Shown here: positions 1 through 9,149 of the stretch, one piece after another
How the letters are laid out: every line of letters starts with the position of its first letter
Position numbering within the stretch: position 1 is the stretch's first letter
Assembly (NCBI GenBank): GCA_000719105.1
Contig: JODX01000002.1
Coordinates: 310,001 to 374,000 of the forward strand
DNA length: 64,000 nt
Direction of reading: 5' to 3'
Origin: Streptomyces sclerotialus
GTDB lineage: Bacteria > Actinomycetota > Actinomycetes > Streptomycetales > Streptomycetaceae
Translations under genes and position numbers: made by a program
The notes under the pieces: model-generated
Told to the model about the DNA's origin: nothing
Databases searched by the model: none
Seen by the model: the letters and a program-made list of their open reading frames with translations, nothing else

Positions 1-1
1 C

Positions 2-373
2 GAGAAGTTCAAGGAGACCCGGATGAACGGCGCGACGGTCGGCTTCACGGACGACGACGGCGAGGGCGAGTACGACATCAAGGACGTACCGCACGCCATG
101 CGTCTGTCTACCTCCGGCACTTTCATCCACGGCAACTACTGGGGCGCCAAGTCGATCTTCGGCAGTGTGAACACGAGCCACGGCTGCGTCGGCCTGTCGG
201 ACACCAAGGGCGCGAACGACCCGAACACCGCGGGCGCCTGGTTCTACAACAACTCGATGATCGGTGACGTCGTGGTCGTGGAGAACACGGGCGACGAGAC
301 CATCAAGCCCGACAACGGCCTCAACGGCTGGAACATGGACTGGGCCCAGTGGAAGGCGGGCTCCGAGGCCTGA
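2..373 (+). CDS. L,D-transpeptidase (YkuD fold), C-terminal part
   Basis: This is the C-terminal end of a gene that starts before the window; the frame is open from base 2. The visible part holds the L,D-transpeptidase active-site region: HGNYW followed by SHGCVGL, whose cysteine is the catalytic nucleophile and whose histidines complete the site. Enzymes of this family make 3-3 cross-links in peptidoglycan outside the membrane. The tail after the motif (VVVENTGDETIKPDNGLNGW) is typical of actinobacterial members with N-terminal Ig-like domains, which would lie outside the window. A GC-rich hairpin-like stretch follows the stop. The family call is secure; the substrate and the N-terminal domains cannot be seen. 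Confidence 0.9.
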   Translation, partial: EKFKETRMNGATVGFTDDDGEGEYDIKDVPHAMRLSTSGTFIHGNYWGAKSIFGSVNTSHGCVGLSDTKGANDPNTAGAWFYNNSMIGDVVVVENTGDETIKPDNGLNGWNMDWAQWKAGSEA

Positions 374-544
374 TCCGCCTCCCGCCACCTCCTTCCCGTA
401 CAGCGGCGCCGCCCCTCGTGGGCGGCGCCGCTGCCGTCTGCGGAGGGTGGGCCGCTGTACGCCACCGAGCCGGGCCACAGGCTTCTCATGGTCCTCTTAT
501 CCCGGGCTTATGCCTTCATCACGGTGCGTCCCTACCTTGCGGCC

Positions 545-2065
545 ATGTTCTTCACCTACCTGAGGCGCGAACTGCGCCGCCGCAGGAAGGCGGCGCTCGT
601 CGTCGCCTCCGGGCTCGCTCTGGGCATCGCCCTCGTCATCGTGGTCAGTTCCGTGTCCTCGGGCATGGAGAAGGCCCAGGGCAAGGTCCTCGAATCGCTG
701 TACGGACTCGGCACCGACATGACCGTCACCAAGGCGGCCGAGGCCCCGTCCGGCTCCGGCTCCGGTGAGGACGGCGCCCAGCGGCCCCGGTTCCAGTTCG
801 ACGCCCAGGACGGCGACTCCGACGAGGAGCAGAGCAGCGACCGGGTGATGGTGCAGGGCTTCCAGACCCTGTCCACCGACACGGTGACGAAGGTCGGCAA
901 GCAGCAGGGCGTCGCCGACGCGGTCGGCGGGCTCAGCCTCCAGGTCATCAAGGTGAGCGGCGAGTTCACGCCGGGCCAGTTCCAGCAGGACCAGCAGAGC
1001 GGCGAGGGCGGCGGGCAGGGCATGCCCGGCGGCACCGAGTCCGGCGGCAGCGGCCAGCCCCAGGGCCGGGTCCAGGGCGGCGGCGCCGACTTCGAGGTCA
1101 ACAACTACTCGGTCTACGGCACCGACGTCACCGAGGCCGACCTCGGCCCGCTGACCTCCTCGAAGATCACCAGCGGCCGTACCTTCAAGTCCTCCGAGAC
1201 GAACGCGAAGGTCGTCGTCGCCGACAAGTCCTACGCCAAGGAGAAGGAGCTCTCCGTCGGCGACAAGGTCACCGTCAAGGGCACCAAGTTCGAGGTCATC
1301 GGCATCGCGACGCCGGACAGCGGGGACGCGGCGGCCAACCTCTACATCCCGCTGAAGCAGGCGCAGACCCTGAGCGACTCCAAGAACAAGGTCACGACGA
1401 TCTACGTCAAGGCCTCGGACTCGCAGCAGATCGACACGGTCAAGTCGGCCATCCAGAAGAACATCTCGGGGACCACGGTCACCACCTCCGCCGACCTCGC
1501 CGACACCGTCTCCGGCTCCCTGTCCACCGCCTCCGGCCTCGCCTCCAACGTGGGCAAGTGGCTCTCGATCGCCGTGCTGGTGGCCGCCTTCCTGGTGGCG
1601 GGCCTGCTCACCTCCTCGGCCGTCTCCCGCCGCGTACGGGAGTTCGGCACCCTGAAGGCGCTGGGCTGGAAGTCCGGCCGGGTGACCCGGCAGGTCGTCG
1701 GCGAGGCCGTCGTCAACGGCCTGGTCGGCGGCGCCCTCGGTATCGCGCTCGGCCTCGTCGGCGCGTACGCCGTCACCGCGATCAGCCCCACCCTGGAGGC
1801 GTCGCTGGGCGCCTCCGGCGGCGGTGCGGCGGGCGCCGGCGGTCCGGGCGGCAACGGCGGCGGTCCCGGCGGCGGCATGGGCGGCGGTATGCGGCAGCAG
1901 GCGGCCGCGGAGACCCTCAAGGTCGCGCTCACCGCGCCGGTCAGCCTCTCCACCATCGCCCTCGCGGTCGGCCTCGCCGTCGCCGGCGGCCTCGTCGCGG
2001 GCGCCTTCGGCGGCTGGCGCGCCACCCGGCTGCGCCCCGCCGACGCCCTGCGCCGCGTCGAGTAG
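545..2065 (+). CDS. ABC transporter permease, FtsX/MacB type
   Basis: A 506-residue membrane protein that forms the permease of a MacB-like ABC exporter with the ATPase downstream. After a basic start (YLRRELRRRRK) comes the first membrane helix, then a large extracytoplasmic domain rich in Ser, Gly and Gln to about residue 330. Three C-terminal helices follow, with the FtsX signature REFGTLKALGWK. A Gly-rich loop (GGPGGNGGGPGGGMGGG) lies between the last helices. The frame is open further upstream, but ATG 545 gives the expected N-terminus. It sits 6 nt after TACCTT, which fits a leaderless transcript; no good ribosome site is visible. Such exporters move lipoproteins, peptides or antibiotics; the substrate is unknown. 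Confidence 0.88.
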   Translation: MFFTYLRRELRRRRKAALVVASGLALGIALVIVVSSVSSGMEKAQGKVLESLYGLGTDMTVTKAAEAPSGSGSGEDGAQRPRFQFDAQDGDSDEEQSSDRVMVQGFQTLSTDTVTKVGKQQGVADAVGGLSLQVIKVSGEFTPGQFQQDQQSGEGGGQGMPGGTESGGSGQPQGRVQGGGADFEVNNYSVYGTDVTEADLGPLTSSKITSGRTFKSSETNAKVVVADKSYAKEKELSVGDKVTVKGTKFEVIGIATPDSGDAAANLYIPLKQAQTLSDSKNKVTTIYVKASDSQQIDTVKSAIQKNISGTTVTTSADLADTVSGSLSTASGLASNVGKWLSIAVLVAAFLVAGLLTSSAVSRRVREFGTLKALGWKSGRVTRQVVGEAVVNGLVGGALGIALGLVGAYAVTAISPTLEASLGASGGGAAGAGGPGGNGGGPGGGMGGGMRQQAAAETLKVALTAPVSLSTIALAVGLAVAGGLVAGAFGGWRATRLRPADALRRVE

Positions 2066-2152
2066 CCGGCGCCCGTACGGGGCCGTGCGACGCGTACGGC
2101 CCCGTACGGACCCGAGCGGCCAACACCCTCACCGCATCCCAGGAGTTGCACT

Positions 2153-2836
2153 ATGTACGTACTCAGCGGCGTCACCAAGCGCTACACACGGGGCAAGGAG
2201 ACCGTCCACGCGCTCGACGGCGTCGACCTCACCATCGCCCACGGGGACCGCGTCGTCATCCAGGGCCCGACCGGCGGCGGCAAGTCCACCCTGCTGCAGA
2301 TGCTCGGCGGGCTCGACCGGCCCACGCAGGGCAGCGTCGAGCTCGACGGCACGGACCTCGCGAAGCTCTCCGAGGCGAAGCTCACCCAGGTGCGCAGCGA
2401 GAAGATCGGCTTCGTCTTCCAGAGCTTCAACCTCATCCCGACGCTCACCGCCCAGGAGAACGTCGAGACCGCCCTCGTACCGCTCGGCGTGAAGACCGCC
2501 GAGCGGCGCGAACGGGCCGCCGAGGCACTGAGGTCGGTCGGTCTCGGCGAGCGGCTGGGCCACCTGCCGTCGGAGATGTCCGGCGGCCAGCAGCAGCGCG
2601 TCGCGATCGCCCGCGCCCTGGTCAAGCAGCCGAAGGTGCTGCTCGCCGACGAACCCACCGGCAACCTCGACGAATCCACGCGTGACGAGATCATGGAGGT
2701 GCTGGAGGGTTTGTGGAAGGAGCACGGGCTGACCTTCGTCATGGTCACCCATGACTCGTCGTTGGCCAGAAAGGCTCCGCGCCTCGTGACCATCCGCAAG
2801 GGGAAGATCACGGTGAAGGAGAACGCGGGGGCGTGA
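2153..2836 (+). CDS. ABC transporter ATP-binding protein, MacB/LolD type
   Basis: A 227-residue ATPase with Walker A GPTGGGKST, the Q-loop in VFQSFNLIPTLTAQENV, signature MSGGQQQR, Walker B VLLADEPTGNLD and the switch histidine in MVTHD. The NL(I)PTLTAQENV stretch and the length are typical of ATPases that pair with FtsX/MacB permeases. AGGAG at 2141-2145 lies 7 nt before the ATG. It starts 87 nt after the permease stop on the same strand, so the two very likely form one operon and one transporter. A small hairpin follows. Confidence 0.93.
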   Translation: MYVLSGVTKRYTRGKETVHALDGVDLTIAHGDRVVIQGPTGGGKSTLLQMLGGLDRPTQGSVELDGTDLAKLSEAKLTQVRSEKIGFVFQSFNLIPTLTAQENVETALVPLGVKTAERRERAAEALRSVGLGERLGHLPSEMSGGQQQRVAIARALVKQPKVLLADEPTGNLDESTRDEIMEVLEGLWKEHGLTFVMVTHDSSLARKAPRLVTIRKGKITVKENAGA

Positions 2837-2846
2837 GGCGCCCGGA

Positions 2847-2867
2847 GTGAGGTGGTCAGCACCTCAC
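2847..2867 (+). terminator. short hairpin after the ABC operon
   Basis: Perfect 8-bp inverted repeat GTGAGGTG / CACCTCAC with a 5-nt loop, 11 nt after the ATPase stop. There is no T-run, as is usual in Streptomyces. Weak compared with other hairpins in this window. Confidence 0.45.
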
Positions 2868-2929
2868 GATTCGGTAATTTCCGATCGGTTGCGTAGCTAA
2901 TCCGTCAACTCTTCACACACGCCCCACTA

Positions 2930-2958
2930 TTGAGCAGGCGATCACCCCCCGGCATACT
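2930..2958 (+). promoter_or_regulatory. candidate housekeeping promoter for the subtilase gene
   Basis: TTGAGC (2930-2935), a 17-nt spacer and CATACT (2953-2958) match the vegetative sigma-factor pattern. This would give a leader of roughly 85 nt before the TTG start at 3052. Seen by eye only. Confidence 0.4.
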
Positions 2959-3051
2959 GCCTGTACCGGGGGGTGCGCGCAGAGGCGTGCGGGGATTCCC
3001 CCGGCCGGACGAACGGTCATGTCCGTCCGGACTTCAGCTCCAGGGGGAGAT

Positions 3052-6000
3052 TTGCGCAGACAAGTGAAGAGAGCTTGCGCGGCCTCGATAGCCACCGCGG
3101 CCGCGGTGGCGCTGACGGCGGGTCTGACCAGCCCGGCGTCGGCCGAGGCCCAGCTCGCGAGCGGCGCCGGTGCGACCGGGGCCGCTGCCAAGAACCGCAT
3201 CACCCTGATCACGGGTGACCGCGTCGTCGTCGACGGAAAAGGCCGCCCTGTAGGCGTGGAGCGGGCGAAGGGCCGGGAGGGCATACCCTTCCAGATACGC
3301 AAGGCCGACGGCCACACCCTCGTGATACCCGCCGACGCGGCCCGCCTGATCGCCACAGGCAAGCTCGACCAGCGGCTGTTCGACATCACGGTGCTCAACA
3401 AGTCCGTGACCCGTAAGGCCCAGAACAAGGGCCTGAAGGTGATCGTCGGCTACAAGGGGGCCGCCACCGGGGCCCGTGAGGATGTTCGAGACGCGGGTGG
3501 CACCCAGGTCCGCCGCACCCTCAAGGCCCTGAACGCGGACGCGGTCCAGACCCCGAAGGACGACGCGCGCGAGCTGTGGAACGCGGTGACCGACACCGAC
3601 GGCACCACCGCCTCCGGCATCGCGGGCATCTGGCTCGACGGCGTCCGCAAGGTGAGCCTGGACAAGTCCGTGCCGCAGATCGGCGCGCCCACGGCGTGGC
3701 AGGCCGGTTACGACGGCAAGGGCATCAAGATCGCCGTCCTGGACACCGGTATCGACGCGACCCACGCCGACCTCAAGGACCAGGTCGTCGCGGCCAAGAA
3801 CTTCACCACGGCCGTCGGCACGAACGACGCCTACGGTCACGGCACGCACGTCGCCTCCATCGCGGCGGGCACCGGCGCGATATCGAACGGCAAGTACAAG
3901 GGCGTCGCCCCGGGTGCCAAGTTGCTCAACGGCAAGGTCCTCGACGACTCCGGTTACGGAGAGGACTCCGGCATCCTCGCGGGCATGGAGTGGGCCGTCG
4001 CGCAGGGCGCCGATGTGGTCAACCTCAGCCTGGGCGGCCTCGACACGCCCGAGATCGACCCGCTGGAAGCCCAGATCAACAAGCTCTCCGCCGAGACGGG
4101 CGTGCTCTTCGCGGTCGCCGCCGGCAACGAGGGCGAGTTCGGTGAGCAGACCGTCGGCTCCCCGGGCAGCGCGGCCGCCGCGCTCACGGTCGGCGCCGTC
4201 GACGACAAGGACAAGCTGGCGGACTTCTCCAGCCGCGGTCCCGGCGCCGACGGCCAGATCAAGCCCGACGTGACCGCGCCCGGCGTGGCCATCACCGCGG
4301 CCTCCGCCAAGGGCAGCGTCATCGCGCAGGAGGTCGGCGAGAGTCCGGCCGGCTACGTGACCATCGATGGCACTTCGATGGCGACTCCGCACGTCGCGGG
4401 CGCGGCGGCGATCCTCAAGCAGCAGCACCCGGACTGGACGTACGCCGAGCTCAAGGGCGCCCTCACGGCGTCTGCCAAGGGCGGCAAGTACACCCCGTTC
4501 CAGCAGGGCTCCGGGCGCGTCCAGGTGGACAAGGCGCTCACGCAGACGGTGATCGCCGACCCGGTGTCGGTGAGCTTCGGCACCCAGCAGTGGCCGCACA
4601 CCGACGACACCCCGGTGACCAAGGCGGTGACGTACAAAAACCTCGGCACGGAGGACGTCACCCTCACGCTGTCGGTCGAGGGAACCAATCCCAAGGGCCA
4701 GGCAGCCCCGGCGGGGTTCTTCACGCTCGGCGCGAGCACGGTGACGGTTCCGGCGGGTGGCACCGCCTCCGTCGACCTGACCGCGAACACCAAGCTGGGC
4801 GGCACCGTCGACGGCGCGTACTCCGCGTATGTGACCGCCACCGGCGGCGGCCAGACCGTGCGCACCGCGGCCGGTGTGCAGCGTGAGGTGGAGTCGTACG
4901 ACGTCACCTTCAAGCACATCGGCAGGGACGGCAAGCCGACGGACGTCCACAACACCACGCTGGACGGTTACTCGGGTCTCGGCGCGAACCGCGGCTACAG
5001 CGTCCCGACCACCGGCTCCGGTACGGCGACCCTGCGGGTACCCAAGGGCACGTACCTGCTGGACGCGTGGATCGCCAAGGACTTGGAGACGTTCAAGGGG
5101 GGCGTCGACTGGCTGGTCCAGCCGAAGCTGAGCGTCACCAAGGACATGTCCGTGACGCTCGACGCCCGTAAGACGAAGGCAGCCGACATCACGGTGCCGG
5201 ACAAGAAGGCCAAGCAGCTGTCCGCGTCGATCGACTACTCCTACGAAGCCGCGGGCCTCGGTATCGCAGTCAGCCTCGACACCTTCGCCAACGTGCGGAT
5301 GGCTCACCTCGGTCCGGAGGCGAGTGGCCTCCAGCAGACGTGGAGCGGCCAGTGGACGAAGGGCGGCTCCGCCGAGTACGACGTGGTCACCACCGCCAAG
5401 GTCAAGAAGATCCAAGCGAACAAGGCCCGCCACTTCAAGGCGAGCGAGCTCGCCACAGTGCGCAACGACCTCGCGTCCGGGGCGTCGGGTAAGACCGGCG
5501 GACTTGACGTCATCGGCGTCCTCCCCGAGAACGTCGTTTTCGGCTCCGCCGTGGAGCAGAAGCTGCGAAGCTCGCGCACGCTGTACCTCTCGACGTCCGA
5601 CAAGGTCCAGTGGACGTTCGACTTCATGCAGTACTCGGGCAAGAAGGACGACCTGGGATACCCGATCCCCGAGGCGTACTACTCGCTCGGTGTCCCGCAG
5701 ACCTTCAAGGCGGGCAAGCAGTACACGAAGACCTTCAACAAGGCGGTTTTCGGCCCGCACCTGAACTCGGACTACGGTCTCTTCCGTGAGGGCAACTCCC
5801 TCTACGGTTCGCTGCCGCTGTTCGCCGACGGCAGCAAGCACGCGGGCTCGTCCGACTTCACGTCGGTCAGCACGTCCCTCTACCGCAACGGCGAGAAGGT
5901 CGGCACCAACCAGGACCCGCTGTTCGGGGAGGAGTTCCCGGTCCCGGCCGGGGACGCCGAGTACAAGCTGACCACGTCGGTCAAGCGCAGCTCCAAGATC

Positions 6001-6375
6001 GCCGAGGCCTCCACCCGCGTCGACGCGAGCTGGACGTTCCGCTCCAAGAAGAGCAGCGCCGACATCGTGAAACTGCCGGCCTCCGTGGCCCGCTTCAGCC
6101 CGTCGGTCGACAACACCAACCGCGCGACGGCCAAGAAGAAGGTCACCGTCCCGGTCACCGTGCAGGGCGCGGCCGCGGGCAAGAACCTGAAGTCGCTGCA
6201 CGTGTACGTGTCGTACGACTACGGGCAGAAGTGGACCAAGCTCACCGTCAAGAACGGCAAGGTCACCTACAACAACCCGGCCAAGGGCAAGGCGGTCTCG
6301 TTCCACGCGAAGATCACCGACAAGAAGGGCAACAAGTCCACGGTCTCGATCTACAACGCGTACTACGGGAAGTGA
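3052..6375 (+). CDS. secreted S8 family serine protease (subtilase)
   Basis: A 1107-residue secreted subtilisin-like protease. A Sec signal peptide (RRQVKRACAAS, then a hydrophobic Ala/Val run ending near SPASA) is followed by a propeptide of about 170 residues. The catalytic domain has Asp231 in AVLDTGID, His266 in GHGTHVAS and Ser442 in GTSMATPHV. The oxyanion Asn is in AAGNEGE. About 560 residues of beta-rich C-terminal domains follow. An in-frame ATG lies upstream at 3019, but TTG 3052 is preferred because GGGGGAG lies just before it and the signal peptide then begins normally; GTG 3064 is the alternative. It lies alone between a hairpin and a strong terminator. Its substrate is unknown; the family is extracellular and degradative. 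Confidence 0.93.
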   Translation: MRRQVKRACAASIATAAAVALTAGLTSPASAEAQLASGAGATGAAAKNRITLITGDRVVVDGKGRPVGVERAKGREGIPFQIRKADGHTLVIPADAARLIATGKLDQRLFDITVLNKSVTRKAQNKGLKVIVGYKGAATGAREDVRDAGGTQVRRTLKALNADAVQTPKDDARELWNAVTDTDGTTASGIAGIWLDGVRKVSLDKSVPQIGAPTAWQAGYDGKGIKIAVLDTGIDATHADLKDQVVAAKNFTTAVGTNDAYGHGTHVASIAAGTGAISNGKYKGVAPGAKLLNGKVLDDSGYGEDSGILAGMEWAVAQGADVVNLSLGGLDTPEIDPLEAQINKLSAETGVLFAVAAGNEGEFGEQTVGSPGSAAAALTVGAVDDKDKLADFSSRGPGADGQIKPDVTAPGVAITAASAKGSVIAQEVGESPAGYVTIDGTSMATPHVAGAAAILKQQHPDWTYAELKGALTASAKGGKYTPFQQGSGRVQVDKALTQTVIADPVSVSFGTQQWPHTDDTPVTKAVTYKNLGTEDVTLTLSVEGTNPKGQAAPAGFFTLGASTVTVPAGGTASVDLTANTKLGGTVDGAYSAYVTATGGGQTVRTAAGVQREVESYDVTFKHIGRDGKPTDVHNTTLDGYSGLGANRGYSVPTTGSGTATLRVPKGTYLLDAWIAKDLETFKGGVDWLVQPKLSVTKDMSVTLDARKTKAADITVPDKKAKQLSASIDYSYEAAGLGIAVSLDTFANVRMAHLGPEASGLQQTWSGQWTKGGSAEYDVVTTAKVKKIQANKARHFKASELATVRNDLASGASGKTGGLDVIGVLPENVVFGSAVEQKLRSSRTLYLSTSDKVQWTFDFMQYSGKKDDLGYPIPEAYYSLGVPQTFKAGKQYTKTFNKAVFGPHLNSDYGLFREGNSLYGSLPLFADGSKHAGSSDFTSVSTSLYRNGEKVGTNQDPLFGEEFPVPAGDAEYKLTTSVKRSSKIAEASTRVDASWTFRSKKSSADIVKLPASVARFSPSVDNTNRATAKKKVTVPVTVQGAAAGKNLKSLHVYVSYDYGQKWTKLTVKNGKVTYNNPAKGKAVSFHAKITDKKGNKSTVSIYNAYYGK

Positions 6376-6428
6376 GCCCTCGGCAGCCCTTGGCTCGCTG
6401 ATCCGGTTCGCTGAACGCTGACACGCGG

Positions 6429-6465
6429 GGCGGCCCGCCGGAGGATCTTTCTCCGGCGGGCCGCC
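6429..6465 (+). terminator. strong hairpin terminator after the subtilase
   Basis: Perfect 15-bp stem (6429-6443 with 6451-6465) and a 7-nt loop, ending 18 nt before the next start codon. A very stable GC-rich hairpin of the usual Streptomyces type. Confidence 0.8.
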
Positions 6466-6483
6466 TTGTGTTCGTATGGGCGT

Positions 6484-6831
6484 ATGACCGTGCGAACCGT
6501 GGAGTACATCCGTTACCGGATCCCCGAGGAGCAGTCGGCCGAGTTCCTGGCCGCCTACACCAAGGCCGCGGCCCAGCTCGCGGCGGCACCGCAGTGCGTC
6601 GACTACGAGCTGGCCCGTTGCGAGGAGGACTTCGAGCACTTCGTCCTGCGCATCACCTGGACGTCGACCGAGGACCACCTGGAGGGGTTCCGGGGGTCGG
6701 AACTGTTCGAGGACTTCCTGGCGGTGGTGCAGCCGTACGCGGGGAACATCCAGGAGATGCGGCACTACAAGCCGACGGTGGTGCGGGGAGTGGGGGCGGG
6801 GGGAGCGCGGCCCCTCCCGGAGCAGTTCTAG
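6484..6831 (+). CDS. antibiotic biosynthesis monooxygenase (ABM) domain protein
   Basis: A 115-residue single-domain protein of the dimeric alpha/beta ABM fold: TVEYIRYRIPEEQ opens the first strand, followed by the helix with FLAAYTKAA, CVDYELAR, and the central FVLRITWTSTEDHLEGFR. Family members include quinone-forming and haem-degrading oxygenases and many of unknown role. ATG 6484 is chosen over an ATG at 6466, because the latter directly abuts the terminator stem. Its stop codon shares bases with the stop of the convergent XRE gene. No operon partner is evident. Confidence 0.75.
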   Translation: MTVRTVEYIRYRIPEEQSAEFLAAYTKAAAQLAAAPQCVDYELARCEEDFEHFVLRITWTSTEDHLEGFRGSELFEDFLAVVQPYAGNIQEMRHYKPTVVRGVGAGGARPLPEQF

Positions 6832-7760
6832 AGCTCTCCCGCCTCCTGCCGGAGGCGGTGCGCGTCCGTGCCCCAGCTCGCCAGCAGCCGCAGTGCCTGG
6901 GCCGACGGGGAGCCCGGCTCCGCGTGGTACGTGATCAGTGACTGCTCGGCGTCGTCCGGGAGCCGGAACGTCTCGAAGGAGAGCGTCAGCTCGCCGACCA
7001 GCGGGTGGTGCAGCCGCTTCACCCCGTGGCTCTTCTCCTTGACGTCATGGGTGGCCCACAGCCGGCGGAACTCCTCGCTCTTCACCGACAGCTCGCCGAC
7101 CAGCGCGGACAGCCGCGGGTCGTTGGGGTGGCAGCCCGCCTCCATGCGCAGGAAGGCCACGATGTCGGACGCCTTGGCGTCCCACTCCACGAACAGGTCG
7201 CGGTACTCGGGCAGCAGGAACACCATCCGCGCCCAGTTCCGCTCCTGCGGCGGCAGCTCGGCCCAGTCGCCGAAGAGGGCCGCCGCCATCCGGTTCCACG
7301 CGAGGACGTCCGAGCGCCGTCCCACGACGTACGCGGGGATCCCGTCCATGCCGTCCAGAAGCTGCCGCAGCGCGCCGCGCACCTGCTGCGTGCGGGCGGA
7401 CGGCTTCTTCCTGTGCGCCTTCGGCTTCGCCAGATGGACGAGGTGGGCGTGCTCCGCGTCGGTCAGCCGCAGGGCGCGCGCGATGGCGTCGAGCACCTCC
7501 GCGGACACATTGCGCCCGTTGCCCTGCTCCAGCCGTGTGTAGTACGCCACCGAGACGCCCGCGAGCTGTGCCAGCTCCTCACGGCGCAGTCCGGGCACCC
7601 GGCGGTGCCGCCCGTAGTCCGGCAGCCCGACGTCCTCCGGCTTCAGCCGGGCCCGCCGGGTGCGCAGGAACTCGCTGAGCTCGGCCCGGCGGTCGAGGGC
7701 CCCTCCGGCGCCTCCTTCGGCCGTCCCGGTGCCCTGTACGGATTCGGGCAGTCTGTCCAT
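6828..7760 (-). CDS. XRE-family regulator with MmyB-like ligand-binding domain
   Basis: A 310-residue DNA-binding regulator. The helix-turn-helix is in residues about 35-95 (GLRREELAQLAGVSVAYYTR). The C-terminal part, with GMDGIPAYVVGRRSDVLAWN and a stretch rich in FVEWDAKASDIVAF, is the MmyB-like domain thought to bind a small ligand. The start is the ATG at 7760, because the upstream in-frame stretch is intergenic DNA. It is divergent from an alcohol dehydrogenase, with a 25-bp imperfect palindrome between them. By analogy with similar regulator/oxidoreductase pairs it probably controls that dehydrogenase and itself. It converges on the ABM gene with overlapping stop codons. Confidence 0.88.
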   Translation of the reverse strand: MDRLPESVQGTGTAEGGAGGALDRRAELSEFLRTRRARLKPEDVGLPDYGRHRRVPGLRREELAQLAGVSVAYYTRLEQGNGRNVSAEVLDAIARALRLTDAEHAHLVHLAKPKAHRKKPSARTQQVRGALRQLLDGMDGIPAYVVGRRSDVLAWNRMAAALFGDWAELPPQERNWARMVFLLPEYRDLFVEWDAKASDIVAFLRMEAGCHPNDPRLSALVGELSVKSEEFRRLWATHDVKEKSHGVKRLHHPLVGELTLSFETFRLPDDAEQSLITYHAEPGSPSAQALRLLASWGTDAHRLRQEAGEL

Positions 7761-7793
7761 GTGTCCAGTATCCCTGGTCGTACGCAGGGGAGC

Positions 7794-7818
7794 CTGACCC
7801 TGCCAGTGGTAGGACCAG
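7794..7818. promoter_or_regulatory. candidate operator between XRE regulator and alcohol dehydrogenase
   Basis: A 25-bp imperfect palindrome centred on 7806, with core CCTGCCA-G-TGGTAGG (one mismatched pair) and outer arms CTG/CAG. Only 3 of 12 base pairs fail. It lies in the divergent intergenic region, 34 nt upstream of the regulator's start, and is the best candidate for its binding site. This is inference from symmetry and position. Confidence 0.45.
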
Positions 7819-7932
7819 CAGACGTACGCAAAGCCGTGACCTGGGTGTATGCCGCGCGGATGAGGCAGGCTGGAGGCCGTGCCCGGCCGGAAGGCAGGCC
7901 GGGCGCAGGACGACTCCCAGGAGAACCCCAGG

Positions 7933-8976
7933 ATGAGCACCACTGTCGCTGCCTACGCGGCCCCCGCCGCGAAGGCTCCCCTCGAGCGCACCACCATCGA
8001 GCGCCGCGAGGTCGGGGAGAACGACGTTCTGATCGAGATCAAGTTCGCCGGCATCTGCCACTCGGACATCCACATGGCCACCGGGGGCTGGGGCGAGAAG
8101 ATCTTCCCGATGGTCCCGGGGCACGAGATCGCCGGTGTCGTCACCGAGGTCGGCTCCGCCGTCACCAAGTTCAAGGCCGGCGACCACGCGGGCGTCGGCT
8201 GCATGGTCGACTCCTGCCGTGAGTGCGAGTACTGCAAGGCCGGAGAGGAGCAGTACTGCGTCAAGGGCAACATCGGCACGTACGGCGCCGTCGGCCACGA
8301 CGGTGAGATCACCTACGGCGGCTACTCCACGCACATCGTCGTCGACCAGGACTTCGTCGTCCGCATCCCGGACGGGCTGTCCCTCGACGTCGCCGCGCCG
8401 CTGCTGTGTGCCGGCATCACCACGTACTCCCCGCTGAAGCACTGGAACGCCGGCCCCGGCAAGAAGGTCGCCGTCCTCGGCATGGGCGGCCTCGGCCACA
8501 TGGGCGTCAAGCTCGCCCACGCGCTCGGCGCCGAGGTGACCGTGCTGTCGCAGTCGCTGCGCAAGAAGGACGACGGCCTGAAGCTGGGCGCCGACCACTA
8601 CTACGCCACCAGCGACCCGGAGACCTTCGAGAAGCTGCGCGGCTCCTTCGACCTCATCCTGTCGACGGTGTCGGCCCCGCTGGACTTCGCGGCCTACCTG
8701 TCCCTGCTGAAGACGGACGGCGCGCTGGTCAACGTCGGCGCCCCCGAGGAGCCCGTCTCGCTCAACCTCTTCGCGCTGCTCGGCGGCCGCAAGACCCTCG
8801 CCGGGTCCATGATCGGCGGCATCCGGGAGACCCAGGAGATGCTGGACTTCTGCGCGGAGCACGGCATCGGTGCCGAGATCGAGCTGATCGCCGCCTCCGA
8901 GATCAACGAGGCGTACGAGCGGGTGCTGAAGAGCGACGTGCGGTACCGGTTCGTGATCGACACGGCGACGATCTGA
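7933..8976 (+). CDS. zinc-dependent NAD(P) alcohol dehydrogenase, cinnamyl-alcohol-dehydrogenase type
   Basis: A 347-residue medium-chain dehydrogenase that interconverts aldehydes and alcohols. Catalytic zinc ligands are the Cys in GICHSD and the His of GHEIAG. The structural zinc cysteines are in [16 protein letters not shown]. The nucleotide-binding loop is [11 protein letters not shown]. The motifs fit the YahK/cinnamyl-alcohol-dehydrogenase subfamily, usually NADPH-linked. ATG 7933 has AGGAG 10 nt upstream, whereas the longer reading from 7879 does not look like protein. It is divergent from an XRE regulator that probably controls it, and is followed by a strong hairpin, so it is likely transcribed alone. 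Confidence 0.92.
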   Translation: MSTTVAAYAAPAAKAPLERTTIERREVGENDVLIEIKFAGICHSDIHMATGGWGEKIFPMVPGHEIAGVVTEVGSAVTKFKAGDHAGVGCMVDSCRECEYCKAGEEQYCVKGNIGTYGAVGHDGEITYGGYSTHIVVDQDFVVRIPDGLSLDVAAPLLCAGITTYSPLKHWNAGPGKKVAVLGMGGLGHMGVKLAHALGAEVTVLSQSLRKKDDGLKLGADHYYATSDPETFEKLRGSFDLILSTVSAPLDFAAYLSLLKTDGALVNVGAPEEPVSLNLFALLGGRKTLAGSMIGGIRETQEMLDFCAEHGIGAEIELIAASEINEAYERVLKSDVRYRFVIDTATI

Positions 8977-9010
8977 GGCCGTCGGCCGATCGGGCGGCGT
9001 GAGCCCAGGA

Positions 9011-9048
9011 GCACGGGCCGGGACCGGCGGTACGGTCCCGGCCCGTGC
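9011..9048 (+). terminator. hairpin terminator after the alcohol dehydrogenase
   Basis: Perfect 16-bp stem, 9011-9026 with 9033-9048, and a 6-nt loop, 35 nt after the stop codon. Confidence 0.75.
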
Positions 9049-9107
9049 CGTACCGGCCTTCGCCCCGTACCCGGTCCTGGTCCCGAGGGCGGAGGCCGTG
9101 AGACGGA

Positions 9108-9149
9108 GGAGGGGCGGCCGAAGGGCCGAGGGAGGGGCGGCCGAAGGGC
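9108..9149. repeat. two direct copies of a 19-nt sequence
   Basis: GGAGGGGCGGCCGAAGGGC occurs at 9108-9126 and 9131-9149, a 23-nt period. It lies in the 291-base stretch between the alcohol dehydrogenase and the VOC gene, which otherwise holds only the terminator and presumably the VOC promoter. No ORF with coding character is visible there. Confidence 0.6.

Noticed and set aside
3034..6765. 1243-residue antisense ORF opposite the subtilase
   Set aside because: GC-biased third positions of the real gene create it; residues are Arg/Val/Leu-rich without motifs, and it crosses the terminator.
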